The notes under the pieces are model-generated. The model made no database searches. It saw nothing but the letters and a program-made list of their open reading frames with translations, and was not told the origin of the DNA. From positions 1 to 24,038 of the IMG/VR virus record IMGVR_UViG_3300024273_000466: a stretch of 24,038 nt of DNA. One strand, written 5' to 3'. Source of the stretch: a virus. This document shows positions 14,059 to 23,275 of the stretch, piece by piece; position 1 is the first letter of the stretch; each line of letters starts with the position of its first letter. Both the position numbers and the translations under genes were made by a program.

Positions 14059-14805
14059 ATGAAAGTACAACAAAAAGTGTTAACCGACAAGGTTTACAAA
14101 TTAACAAAGTCTGAAGCTCCTTTATCATTCTTGATTCCAACGAGACACTCAGCACAATTTCCATTATTATATTTTGATGAAGAGTCTGGAACTAACAGAG
14201 CATTACGCTATGCTAGAAACCAAAAATCTCCATTTGAGGATGAGCAAGATGGTAATGCAATCTTAGAGCCAGTTACCTTTGAGGATGGCTTCCTATCTGT
14301 TTCAAGAACTAATCCAGTTCTACAACAATTTCTTTATTATCACCCACTTAATGGAGTTAAATTCATTGAGGTTAATGAAGAGAAAGATGCTTCAGTAGAA
14401 GTTGACAAATTAAATATTGAAGTTGATGCTCTTATCGAAGCAAGACAACTTAGTATTGACCAATTAGAAATGGTATCAAGAGTATTGTTCAATAGAGATG
14501 TGACTAAGATGTCTACAGCTGAATTGAAAAGAGATATCTTGGTATTTGCTAAAAATGATCCACGTACATTCTTGAGTGCCGTAAATGATCCAGCATTGAA
14601 GTTCCAGTCAACTGTTTCTTTGATATTTGAAAAAGGATTCCTTACATTCAGAAAGAGCAACAAGGAAGTGTGGTTTAATATAGATTCAAACAAAACAAAA
14701 ATGCTAAACATTCCATACGGAGAAAATCCAATGGATATTGTTGTGTCATATTTGCAATCAGATAATGGCTTAGAAACCTATAAGATTCTCGAAAACCTCT
14801 TATAG
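14059..14805 (+). CDS. Capsid-neighbour protein, conserved in crAss-like phages
   Basis: A 248-residue protein of unknown function. The N-terminal half is beta-rich with LSFLIPTRHSAQFPLLYFDEES, NRALRYARNQKSPFEDEQDG and a PVLQQFLYYHPLNGVKF segment. Residues about 115-175 are helical (VDALIEARQLSIDQLEMVSRV, then STAELKRDILVFAKNDPRTF). The C-terminal third is mixed (KGFLTFRKSNKEVWFN, IPYGENPMDIVVSYLQ). I associate this sequence type with the gene after the capsid gene in crAss-like phages and would guess an auxiliary capsid or head-completion role. It has no visible promoter and lies between two strong terminators, so it seems to depend on read-through from the capsid unit. Confidence 0.65.
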   Translation: MKVQQKVLTDKVYKLTKSEAPLSFLIPTRHSAQFPLLYFDEESGTNRALRYARNQKSPFEDEQDGNAILEPVTFEDGFLSVSRTNPVLQQFLYYHPLNGVKFIEVNEEKDASVEVDKLNIEVDALIEARQLSIDQLEMVSRVLFNRDVTKMSTAELKRDILVFAKNDPRTFLSAVNDPALKFQSTVSLIFEKGFLTFRKSNKEVWFNIDSNKTKMLNIPYGENPMDIVVSYLQSDNGLETYKILENLL

Positions 14806-14830
14806 TAAGTTGAAAACACTTAAAATACGA

Positions 14831-14864
14831 GACTCAATCTGAAAAATGATTGGGTCTTTTTTTT
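14831..14864 (+). terminator. Strong intrinsic terminator
   Basis: A nine-pair stem with one G-U pair joins GACTCAATC (14831-14839) to GATTGGGTC (14848-14856), followed by eight T residues. A promoter element comes immediately after, so this is a clean operon boundary between head and tail genes. Confidence 0.9.
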
Positions 14865-14867
14865 CGC

Positions 14868-14875
14868 TATCTTTG
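14868..14875 (+). promoter_or_regulatory. Bacteroidota -7 promoter element TATCTTTG (tail operon)
   Basis: A perfect TAnnTTTG match starting four bases after the T-run of the terminator and ending 17 bases before the ATG at 14893. No clear -33 TTG lies at the right distance, since that position falls in the terminator hairpin. It is the only candidate promoter for the 8.4-kb tail operon. Confidence 0.7.
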
Positions 14876-14892
14876 TACAAAATGTTTTATAG

Positions 14893-15873
14893 ATGATTAA
14901 CTCAGTTAGAAATACAGTATTATCTATACTTAATAAAAATAATTACGGATACATATCTCCTTCTGATTTCAATTTATTTGCAAAGCAGTCACAGTTAGAT
15001 TTGTTCGAGACGTATTTTTATCAGTATAACTATCAGATAAATAAAGAGAACGCTAGGCAGTCTGGTGAAGGATATGCTAATATTACTAAGACAATAGAGG
15101 AGTTGATTGATGTTTTTTCTATCACAAGTCCATTAACATTAAGTACACTACAGCCAACAATTAGCAATACATATTATCTTCCATCACCTACAACCACTGG
15201 TGATGACTACTATTTACTGAACAAAGTATTAGTATATTCTGATTTTATTACAAGCGGAGTAACAACAGCCATTGGAGCTGGTCTTGAATTAATAGATTCA
15301 AATGCTACATTCCAAACAAACGGTATTCAAGTTGGAGATGTCATAGGGCTTGTTAGCGGAGGTATTACTCAGTATGTGACTGTTATATCAGTAAACAGTC
15401 AAACGTCAATTACAACGACTGCCAGCATAATAACTTCAACTCCATTTAATGCCATAGGAATATCTTATAGTATATACAATGACAATACAAGTGAGGTAGA
15501 GAAAGTTTCTCATGGAAAGATAACAATGTTAAATAGCTCAAAGTTAACTAAGCCAACATTAGGATATCCTGCTTATACGCAAGAAGCGATCACTCTTACA
15601 GCATTTCCGCCTATAATAAATAACATTGGTCAAGTAGTATCTCAGTACATAAGATACCCAAAAGACCCGAAGTGGACATTCATCTCCTTAACAAATGGAG
15701 AGCCTACGTTTGATCAGTCACAACCCGACTATCAAGATTTTGAATTGCCGTTGGACTGCGAGCCTGACTTGGTGAGTAAAATTTTACAGTATGCAGGTAT
15801 GTCAATACGTGAAGTTAGTGCGGTTCAGTTTGGACAAAGCTTAGAGCAAGCTGATAATCAATCTCAACAATAA
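14893..15873 (+). CDS. Ring/adaptor (head-tail connector) protein, crAss-like
   Basis: A 326-residue protein, likely one of the ring proteins stacked below the portal. The N-terminal helical region (YISPSDFNLFAKQSQLDLFETYFYQYNYQINKENAR, about residues 20-55) is the most characteristic part and matches what I recall from crAss-like and related Bacteroidota podoviruses. Residues about 115-195 form an inserted Ser/Thr-rich beta domain (IQVGDVIGLVSGG, then YVTVISVNSQTSITTTAS). The C-terminal part (LPLDCEPDLVSKILQYAGMSIREV) is helical with a Gln-rich end. It is the first gene of the tail operon, 6 bases from the next. The specific ring number cannot be told from sequence alone. Confidence 0.7.
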   Translation: MINSVRNTVLSILNKNNYGYISPSDFNLFAKQSQLDLFETYFYQYNYQINKENARQSGEGYANITKTIEELIDVFSITSPLTLSTLQPTISNTYYLPSPTTTGDDYYLLNKVLVYSDFITSGVTTAIGAGLELIDSNATFQTNGIQVGDVIGLVSGGITQYVTVISVNSQTSITTTASIITSTPFNAIGISYSIYNDNTSEVEKVSHGKITMLNSSKLTKPTLGYPAYTQEAITLTAFPPIINNIGQVVSQYIRYPKDPKWTFISLTNGEPTFDQSQPDYQDFELPLDCEPDLVSKILQYAGMSIREVSAVQFGQSLEQADNQSQQ

Positions 15874-15879
15874 TAGTTT

Positions 15880-16803
15880 ATGAGTTATATATCACAGTAT
15901 CAGTATTATGAGAATGGTGGTCTTCAGCCAGAGGATGCTAATTGGGGATCATTTCAGTATGTATCTTTATACGATGTAGTAAATAACTTTATGTTGATGT
16001 ACTCTGGAAACCATAGTCTGGTAAACAATGAGGAAAGATTTAAGATACTATTCCATGCAAAAAGAGCAATACAAGAATTAAACTACGATGCCTTCAAAGA
16101 AATTAAAATACTAGAACTTAGTGTTGATGATCAGTTGAGGTTTATACTTCCATCAGACTATGTAAACTGGGTTAGGATATCTATAGAAAAGGATGGTATA
16201 CTTTATCCATTAAGTGAGAATATTCAAACAAACTGGTCGGCAGCATACTTGCAGGATAATACTGGAAGGATATTATTTGACCAAGATGGTAATGCATTGT
16301 CACCTCAGTTCTCAAAGCTAGATTACGACAGAATATTTACTATACAGCCGACTATATACTTAAACTCTTTATCTCCATACAATGGTATGTTAGGATACAA
16401 TGACAATGGTGTTTGGTATTTCTCTAAAGGTGTTGGTGGGAGTTTTGGTTTAAATACTGAGACAGCTAATGCTAACCCTACATTTAGTATTAATAAGAAA
16501 GGTGGGGTAATTAACTTCAGTTCAGGAATTCAAGGTGAGCTTGTTGTTCTTGAATACGTATCAGATGGTATGGAGAATGGTGACGATAGTATGGTTACTG
16601 TAAATAAAATGTTTGAAGACTACATATATGCTGCTATTGAGTACGCTCTATTGAGTTCTAAACTTAATGTTCAAGAGTATATCGTAAATAGAGTTAGAAA
16701 AAGAAAGACCGCATTGTTAAGAAATGCTAAAATAAGAATTAGTAATATCCATCCAGGAAGATTATTAATGAATATGAGGGGTCAAAATAAGTGGCTAAAA
16801 TAA
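15880..16803 (+). CDS. Ring/tail-tube adaptor protein, crAss-like
   Basis: A 307-residue structural protein. The stretch ERFKILFHAKRAIQELNYDA (about residues 52-71), then the LRFILPSDYVNWVRISIEKDG strand pair (about 87-107), is characteristic of a connector family widespread in Bacteroidota phages and reminiscent in role of T7 gp11 or P22 gp4 adaptors. Residues 110-220 are a variable beta region. The C-terminal helix bundle (FEDYIYAAIEYALLSSKL) and basic tail (RVRKRKTALLRNAKIRI, NKWLK) probably contact the neighbouring ring or DNA. It starts 6 bases after the previous gene and ends one base before the muzzle-like gene. Confidence 0.7.
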   Translation: MSYISQYQYYENGGLQPEDANWGSFQYVSLYDVVNNFMLMYSGNHSLVNNEERFKILFHAKRAIQELNYDAFKEIKILELSVDDQLRFILPSDYVNWVRISIEKDGILYPLSENIQTNWSAAYLQDNTGRILFDQDGNALSPQFSKLDYDRIFTIQPTIYLNSLSPYNGMLGYNDNGVWYFSKGVGGSFGLNTETANANPTFSINKKGGVINFSSGIQGELVVLEYVSDGMENGDDSMVTVNKMFEDYIYAAIEYALLSSKLNVQEYIVNRVRKRKTALLRNAKIRISNIHPGRLLMNMRGQNKWLK

Positions 16804-16804
16804 T

Positions 16805-19800
16805 ATGGCAAATTTAACTAGAAGTTTTGCATCAGGTAAAATGAATAAGAGTGTTGATGAACGTCTTATTCCAAATGGTGAATATATTGATGCCTTAAAT
16901 GTTAGGATGGGTTCTACTGAAGAATCTGAGCAAGGAGTTATTGAGAACGCGAAAGGAAATATTGAGCTAACTCAGTTACAATTTGAGGGTACTCCATTGA
17001 GTCAAGAAGCAAGATGTATTGGTGCATTTGAGGATGGAATTAATGAGACTATATACTGGTTTGTACATGATGAGAATTTTGCACCATCTCCAACTGGAAA
17101 AATAGATTTAGTTGTATCATATAATGTAAATACATCTGTACTTGTATATCACTTAATAAGTATGCAGGATGGAATATCTACAAATAGTACTTTAAATTTT
17201 AGTGATAAGTATTTAATTACTGGCATAGATAAAGTTGAGAGTCTATTGTACTGGACAGATGACTACAATCCTCCAAGACAGGTTAACATTAATAACAACT
17301 ATCCTAATCCAATCCTTGGAGTTGATCAGTTTTCTTATGAGTCAATACTTGTTATTAAAAAACCACCAATAGCTGCCCCAAGTGTCACACCAATGCCAAC
17401 CTCTAGTCAAGAAAATTTTCTTGAGGATAGATTTATTTGCTTTGCATATAGATACAAGTACGAAGATGGAGAATACTCAGCAACATCACAGTGGAGTAAG
17501 CCTGCATTTATACCAAGTAATTATTTCTACAATTCAGCAACAGGCTTAAATGATGGGATGAATGGACTTGCTAATATGGCTTCTGTAACTTACAACTCAG
17601 GAGGACCATTAGTAAAATCTATTGATTTACTGTTTAAAGAGATGGACTCTCCTATAATCAGAGTAATTGATAAGGTAAGTAAAAAAAACGATGGCTTATC
17701 TGACAATACTAATTATAGCTTTCAGTTTGAAAACAGCAAAATATTTACAATACTTGATGAGTCTGAAATATTAAGACTATACGATAATGTTCCATTACTA
17801 TCTAAGTCTCAAACTGTTATGGGAAACAGGTTGATGTATGGTAATTATGTTGATGGATATGATTTAATTGACCAATATGAAAATCCATTAAGATTAGAAT
17901 ATGCTTCAGAATTATTATCAAATGAAATTGGAGAAAGCAATATAGACTATTCTTTGTCAACTGGATATTATCCATTTGGAATACCAGGATTAATACCAGA
18001 ATCCATTGTAAATTTTGATTTTTCAGGAACAAACCTCGTATCTGGAGGCATTATTACATTTGAAATAAGATATACTTATTCTCAATATAGCGGAGACACT
18101 CCATTTCCAATAGATCAGCAACAAGCAACTACTGTAAATTTTTCATATATTTTACAACAAAATTTTAATAATATATATGATCTATCAGTAGATCCTGACT
18201 TTGTTGAAAAAATTGGAACAGAACTACCTAATCCCCCAGGCACAATACAAACTGTTGAAAATTCTTGCATTGGTACTACTTTTACAGATGCATTTAACTG
18301 CTCAGTAGAGCAGACTCTAGGTGGGTCTCCAACACTTTATAAATATCAAAGTGGAATATCGGCAGCTAATCAGCCAATGCAGATACTTTCTAGTCCAGGT
18401 AGTAATATTATATCTCTTCAGATTCCAGCAATGAGATATGTTGATGTTTCAACACTTTTACCACCATTTAATAAAAACGTATACGCATACTACAAAATGG
18501 AGTTTGCTGAAGCGATATATTCAGAGATAGGAAATCCAACTAGTCTTCATAGCAATAGAGGTTATGAGATTGGAATGGTATACATGGATGAGTTCAATAG
18601 ATCATCAACTCCACTAGTAAGTAGTTACAATGCTGTGTACGTTCCATGTTCATCATCAGAATTTCAGAATAAAATACAAGTAACTATACCAGCAATTCAA
18701 GAAGCACCATACTGGGCTAAGAGATATAAATTTGTAGTGAAGCCTGATAAAGAAATATATGAGACAATATACTCTGATTTTTTTGTTAGAGATCCAACGA
18801 GTGGAGCAGACTTTTTTCTACTTGAAGGACAAAACTCTCAGAAGGTTGAAGTAGGAGATGATCTTATCGTAAAAGTTGATACTACTGGAGCTTTGAATTC
18901 TTGCACGTATACGTCTGTTCTTGATAAACGAACATATGAAGCTAATTTCTTAAGTCCAGCTCCAACTGACTCGGCTGGTCAAGTAATTTCCATCCCAACT
19001 GGAGTATATATAAAGCTTCAATCAAACAACTTCAGTACAGCCTATGATAATCTTGGCGGAATACCAAATGTAATAACATATGGGTTAATAAAAAATGATA
19101 CTGGTATCAGTGATAATAGTTGCGCTCCAGTAGGTTATCCAACATATATAGCAGATCCATCTAATCCAGGTACTTTTATTCCAATACCAATACCAGCTGG
19201 TTCATCAATATATCTTAACTTCAAAAGTAATAGAGAGGGCAAAAATAGTGTTAGTGGTAGACATTATGAATATGAGAACACACTAAAAGCATCTCAAGAT
19301 TATAATAGTTTTAAAGAGTGGTGGGATGGAGATAATATAGGATTAACATTAAATGGTAGCAATTCAAGTGCATCATCAACAGGAGGACAAAATGCTCCAG
19401 TAGCATATTATTATTCACCATTAAATGCTTTTATTCCTTGTAATTTAGATGTTCACTTTTCATTTTCTGAGACAGGAACAAATGAAATTAAATTGTTTAT
19501 GAATGGAATATTAGGTTATGAAAATGGTAAAAAAATTACACATAACTCTATTCAAATTGTTATAGTTAGAGCAGGATCAGGCGTTGTTTTTGAGACAAAG
19601 CCATTAGATGCAGCTCCAAACATCTGGTATGAATCATCTGAAGTATTTGACATAAATAGCAATGGTGAACATATGGGTAATGATCAAGACCAAGATATAG
19701 CTACGAATAAACCAGCCATTATTACAACTGATTTCTTTAACTGCTATTCATTTGGAAATGGAGTGGAAAGCTACAAAATACAAGACTCAATTATAGGTAA

Positions 19801-21463
19801 GGCTTTATCGTTAGGTAATAGGGTTTACGCTACAACAGAGCTTGACTATAAAAGAACAAGAAGATATTATGATATAACATATAGCGGTCTATATAATGAG
19901 GAGTCAAATATAAATAGACTCAACGAATTTAATCTTGGTTTGCTTAATTACAAATCACTTGAACAATCGTTTGGTCCTATAAATAAAATGTTTGCTAGAG
20001 AAACTGATATCCTTACTTTACAAGAAGATAAAATATCATATGTATTACAGGGTAGAACAATACTTCAGAGTCCAGGAGCACAAAGCTCACTTATGGCTGT
20101 TCCAGAAATACTTGGTCAGCAAGTAGCTAGAATTGAGAAATTTGGCATATCACACAACCCTGAAAGTTTTGTTCAATGGGGTGCTGATAAATACTTTACT
20201 GATGCAAAGCGTGGTTCTGTAATACAGTTAAAAGGCTCTTCATACGCTAATGATCAACTAACTCAAATTTCTAACCAAGGGATGAGAACTTGGTTTAGAG
20301 ATTTATTTAATGAATCATTTAATACTCAGAAGCTTGGTGGATTTGACCCATATATGAATGAATATGTATTATCATCAAATGATATTCCAATACCTGTAGA
20401 TGGAATAGCAACTGATTGTGGTATAACTACATCGGTAATTATACCAGATGAAACCACTGTATACACTCAGTCTGTTGATTTAGGTGACTTGGTTGGAAAT
20501 GTTTACATAGATTACAATATAACATCATTAACTGGAACTACTACCATAACTGCAACATACAATGGCGTAATATACACAACTGGACCTGTTACTACAAGTG
20601 GAACTTTGACTATATTAAAAAGCCAAGTAAATATATCCTTAGCTGAACTAGTAATATCTACAACTGGAAGCGTATCTATATCATACACTATAAATTGTCC
20701 TGATGCTGATGAAATAACAATTGTACTTGTGACATTGACTAGTAATAGTGAGCAAGGACTGCAAACTACAAATCAATATAGATGGACTTCTGGAACATTT
20801 ATATCTCCAGTTCATAGTGATACAATAATATTTCCAGCAGGAGGGTCTCCTGTAGTGGCTCAATATGACGTAGTGATAGGTCCACAGGGAGGTGGGGTAA
20901 TACCTGTAAATGGAGCTATAGTTACTATGTTAAATAATACATTTGGATCTGATAATTTTAACTTTGACGAGTCAAAGGATAAGTTAAAATATTTAAGAAC
21001 AAATACTTTATATGGAAATAATACTGCAGATATTAATTCATTAATATTATCTTCCACAAATTTAACTCCAATAATACCTCCATCTTCTGGAAATACAGCT
21101 TATTATTCTGATTTTATAATGCCATCTGTTGGTTCATACTTATATTTAATATGGGATTACAGAACAATAACTGAAATAAATTTATGCTTTGCTGATGGTT
21201 CGGCTGCAGATGTATGTTGTATATGTGATGATGGACCAGTTCCTAGCCCTAAAACTTATAAAATTATAGATTGTATAACTGGTTTAGAGTATAATGCATT
21301 AGGAACATTCTTCTTTAGCATAGGTGACGTAGTTAAATACAAAGTAGGAGCAGGAGGCGGATCAGGAGTTGATGAGTATGGAACAATTGTATCTATATTA
21401 TTTTCATTTACAGTTGTAGATGCAACAATTCAATCAAATGGAACATTCGATTGTGCAGGATAA
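16805..21463 (+). CDS. Giant tail stabilization / muzzle-like protein
   Basis: A 1552-residue structural protein, the largest here. The N-terminus (SGKMNKSVDERLIPNGEYID, from residue 10) is the hallmark of the podovirus tail stabilization/nozzle group (crAss-like 'stabilization' or muzzle proteins, probably analogous to T7 gp12 and P22 gp10). These cap the tail tube and hold DNA in until ejection. Beta-propeller-like repeats seem likely in residues 60-450 and 980-1200. Residues about 1219-1300 form a Thr/Ser-rich Ig-like insertion (YTQSVDLGDLVGNVYIDY). The C-terminus carries a Cys cluster (Cys1461, 1471, 1472, 1474) and a small beta module (IIDCITGLEY, then FSIGDVVKYKV) ending in FDCAG. Fold statements are inference; the family call rests on the N-terminal motif, size and gene order. 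Confidence 0.8.
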   Translation: MANLTRSFASGKMNKSVDERLIPNGEYIDALNVRMGSTEESEQGVIENAKGNIELTQLQFEGTPLSQEARCIGAFEDGINETIYWFVHDENFAPSPTGKIDLVVSYNVNTSVLVYHLISMQDGISTNSTLNFSDKYLITGIDKVESLLYWTDDYNPPRQVNINNNYPNPILGVDQFSYESILVIKKPPIAAPSVTPMPTSSQENFLEDRFICFAYRYKYEDGEYSATSQWSKPAFIPSNYFYNSATGLNDGMNGLANMASVTYNSGGPLVKSIDLLFKEMDSPIIRVIDKVSKKNDGLSDNTNYSFQFENSKIFTILDESEILRLYDNVPLLSKSQTVMGNRLMYGNYVDGYDLIDQYENPLRLEYASELLSNEIGESNIDYSLSTGYYPFGIPGLIPESIVNFDFSGTNLVSGGIITFEIRYTYSQYSGDTPFPIDQQQATTVNFSYILQQNFNNIYDLSVDPDFVEKIGTELPNPPGTIQTVENSCIGTTFTDAFNCSVEQTLGGSPTLYKYQSGISAANQPMQILSSPGSNIISLQIPAMRYVDVSTLLPPFNKNVYAYYKMEFAEAIYSEIGNPTSLHSNRGYEIGMVYMDEFNRSSTPLVSSYNAVYVPCSSSEFQNKIQVTIPAIQEAPYWAKRYKFVVKPDKEIYETIYSDFFVRDPTSGADFFLLEGQNSQKVEVGDDLIVKVDTTGALNSCTYTSVLDKRTYEANFLSPAPTDSAGQVISIPTGVYIKLQSNNFSTAYDNLGGIPNVITYGLIKNDTGISDNSCAPVGYPTYIADPSNPGTFIPIPIPAGSSIYLNFKSNREGKNSVSGRHYEYENTLKASQDYNSFKEWWDGDNIGLTLNGSNSSASSTGGQNAPVAYYYSPLNAFIPCNLDVHFSFSETGTNEIKLFMNGILGYENGKKITHNSIQIVIVRAGSGVVFETKPLDAAPNIWYESSEVFDINSNGEHMGNDQDQDIATNKPAIITTDFFNCYSFGNGVESYKIQDSIIGKALSLGNRVYATTELDYKRTRRYYDITYSGLYNEESNINRLNEFNLGLLNYKSLEQSFGPINKMFARETDILTLQEDKISYVLQGRTILQSPGAQSSLMAVPEILGQQVARIEKFGISHNPESFVQWGADKYFTDAKRGSVIQLKGSSYANDQLTQISNQGMRTWFRDLFNESFNTQKLGGFDPYMNEYVLSSNDIPIPVDGIATDCGITTSVIIPDETTVYTQSVDLGDLVGNVYIDYNITSLTGTTTITATYNGVIYTTGPVTTSGTLTILKSQVNISLAELVISTTGSVSISYTINCPDADEITIVLVTLTSNSEQGLQTTNQYRWTSGTFISPVHSDTIIFPAGGSPVVAQYDVVIGPQGGGVIPVNGAIVTMLNNTFGSDNFNFDESKDKLKYLRTNTLYGNNTADINSLILSSTNLTPIIPPSSGNTAYYSDFIMPSVGSYLYLIWDYRTITEINLCFADGSAADVCCICDDGPVPSPKTYKIIDCITGLEYNALGTFFFSIGDVVKYKVGAGGGSGVDEYGTIVSILFSFTVVDATIQSNGTFDCAG

Positions 21464-21482
21464 TTAATTAAAAATAAAATAA

Positions 21483-22415
21483 ATGGCAACTTATTATTTA
21501 GACGGAAATACACTATCAAACTCATCAGCTATATATACTAATTCAAGTCTTACATCGTGTGCTCCAGATGGGTTTTATTCAGATGGTATCATATCAAGAC
21601 AACAAATTAGCTGCGTATTACTTGCTGTAAATGATTGCATTGGATGTGGAGTGGTTTTAGATTGCAGTTCATCTCTTGGTATTTCGTATAATGATACAGC
21701 ACAAGGGGTGTATTCACTTAATATAGACATAGACTCTGCTAGCATTGGAGCTGTTGTTATAAAATTTCTTGGCTCTACTAATCAAGCACAGGGAATTAGA
21801 GCCATATATAATGGTATTACATATAATGAAGTATCTAGGGCTAGTAGCGGATACTTCGCAGCAACATCTCCTAGTGATTTCACATTTCTTCAGGGATCTT
21901 TCCCGACTTGTACTGTAGCTGGATTGACATTCCCATCTGTTCCATCGTTTTATTATGATGGATCAGTCTTTCAGCCAACAGGATCGATTCAATCAATATC
22001 AGTTGCTAGTGGAGATGTTGGTGTAGTTAGCACTATGGCATTTGTAATGGTAGTACCAAAAATAACCAATCTACCAGATGTTTTAAAATATCAAATTGCA
22101 AGTCTATGTGGTACAACGAGTTCATTTCAGCTAATGGTAGAGTGTCCAAGATTATTAACTGGATTTCAAATAACTAGTGTGCGCCCTAATGCTATTGATA
22201 TATGCACTATTCCACTTGTATCTATTGGCTATAATGTTCCAATTATTGACACTGATATATATGGACTTCCTAATATTAATCACTGGGTATTTTCAGATCC
22301 ATATGGTCAATTTGTTCTTACAGATGGATATTATGGATTCCTACAGCCAAATAGTCTAAGAGGTTTTTTTAGATGTGAGAATGGAGTTGTAACAGAGATA
22401 GCAAGTTGTAATTAA
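21483..22415 (+). CDS. Cys-rich tail-associated protein
   Basis: A 310-residue, low-charge, beta-rich protein, probably a tail component. The N-terminal unit (YYLDGNTLSNSSAIYTNSSL, then SCAPDGFYSDGIISRQQISC) and the C-terminal unit (WVFSDPYGQFVLTDGYYGFL, then GFFRCENGVVTEIASCN) look like two versions of one small module flanking a larger domain. Eleven or so Cys residues include the IGC cluster CIGCGVVLDC near residue 53. Disulfides or metal sites are possible; many may become oxidised outside the cell. The module resembles the Cys-containing end of the preceding muzzle-like protein in style, and the two are separated by 19 A-rich bases. I do not recognise a named family. Confidence 0.6.
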   Translation: MATYYLDGNTLSNSSAIYTNSSLTSCAPDGFYSDGIISRQQISCVLLAVNDCIGCGVVLDCSSSLGISYNDTAQGVYSLNIDIDSASIGAVVIKFLGSTNQAQGIRAIYNGITYNEVSRASSGYFAATSPSDFTFLQGSFPTCTVAGLTFPSVPSFYYDGSVFQPTGSIQSISVASGDVGVVSTMAFVMVVPKITNLPDVLKYQIASLCGTTSSFQLMVECPRLLTGFQITSVRPNAIDICTIPLVSIGYNVPIIDTDIYGLPNINHWVFSDPYGQFVLTDGYYGFLQPNSLRGFFRCENGVVTEIASCN

Positions 22416-22425
22416 ATAAAATAAA

Positions 22426-23253
22426 ATGGCAGATTATACATTAACATATTCGGAATGGGCGCAGGGATTCCCATCTTTCTATTCTTACAATCCTGATTGG
22501 ATGATAGGTATGAATAACTACTTCTATACTTTTAAGGGTGGTAATTTATATAGACACAACGTAAATAACGTAAGAAATAACTTCTATGGCATTCAGTATA
22601 ACTCAACGCTAAAGAGTGTATTTAACGACTTGCCATTAGAAAATAAGTTATTTAAAACAATAAACCTTGAAGGTGACAATACATGGCAAACTAGCTTGAT
22701 TACTGATATTCAAGACTCAGGATTTATAGATGGGTCTTGGTTTGAGAAGAAGGAGCAGTCATGGTATGGATTTGTTCGTAATATTGGAACAGTTCCATCA
22801 CAAACATCTGAGTATGCATTACGATCATTGAATGGTATTGGTAGAAGTACGATAGTTACATTTGGTGTTAACACAGCAACTATATCATTTTCTACAGATA
22901 TTGGAATAGGAAATATTATAAGTATTGGTGATATGATGTACTTTTCATTGCCACCAAACTATAGCTCACCATCGCTAGCTGGTCAGATTACGGCAGTCAA
23001 TATAAATCTTAGAGCAGGCATAAATGAGATAGTTATAAATACTGATGGAAATACATTTATACCAGCAGTATTACCAGTGCCAACAACTATACCAATTCCT
23101 ATAAACGATGCGTATTTCTTATACATAAAGAACTCAGTAGCTGAGTCGCATGGTGTGCTAGGACACTATTGTGTATTCGATATTTCAAATTCAAATACAG
23201 ATAAGACAGAATTATTTACTGTTGAGTCAGAAGTTATGAAATCGTTTCCTTAA
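22426..23253 (+). CDS. Conserved tail structural protein
   Basis: A 275-residue protein. The N-terminal half (GFPSFYSYNPDWMIGMNNYF, YTFKGGNLYRHNVNNVRNNFYG) and the ending (ESHGVLGHYCVFDISN, then SEVMKSFP) match a protein I associate with the tail gene block of crAss-like phages. Residues about 95-120 (SGFIDGSWFEKKEQSWYGFVRN) continue the conserved core. Residues about 143-220 are an inserted beta stretch with ISIGDMMYFSLPPNYSS. Aromatic residues are abundant, typical of hub or fibre-anchor proteins. It is the last gene of the tail operon before a new promoter. Whether it is the tail hub, a ring or another piece cannot be told here. Confidence 0.7.
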   Translation: MADYTLTYSEWAQGFPSFYSYNPDWMIGMNNYFYTFKGGNLYRHNVNNVRNNFYGIQYNSTLKSVFNDLPLENKLFKTINLEGDNTWQTSLITDIQDSGFIDGSWFEKKEQSWYGFVRNIGTVPSQTSEYALRSLNGIGRSTIVTFGVNTATISFSTDIGIGNIISIGDMMYFSLPPNYSSPSLAGQITAVNINLRAGINEIVINTDGNTFIPAVLPVPTTIPIPINDAYFLYIKNSVAESHGVLGHYCVFDISNSNTDKTELFTVESEVMKSFP

Positions 23254-23259
23254 ATTTCT

Positions 23260-23267
23260 TATCTTTG
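23260..23267 (+). promoter_or_regulatory. Promoter element TATCTTTG very close to a start codon
   Basis: A perfect TAnnTTTG match ends only 8 bases before the ATG at 23276. With the usual start-site distance (a few bases after the element) the transcript would have little or no leader. No good -33 TTG is seen. It sits in the 22-base gap between two genes, where coding constraint cannot explain it. Confidence 0.6.
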
Positions 23268-23275
23268 CGATACGT

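Noticed and set aside
22177-22359. Overlapping same-strand open frame inside the Cys-rich tail gene
   Set aside because: Hydrophobic composition follows from the sense codons in another frame; no independent start signal.
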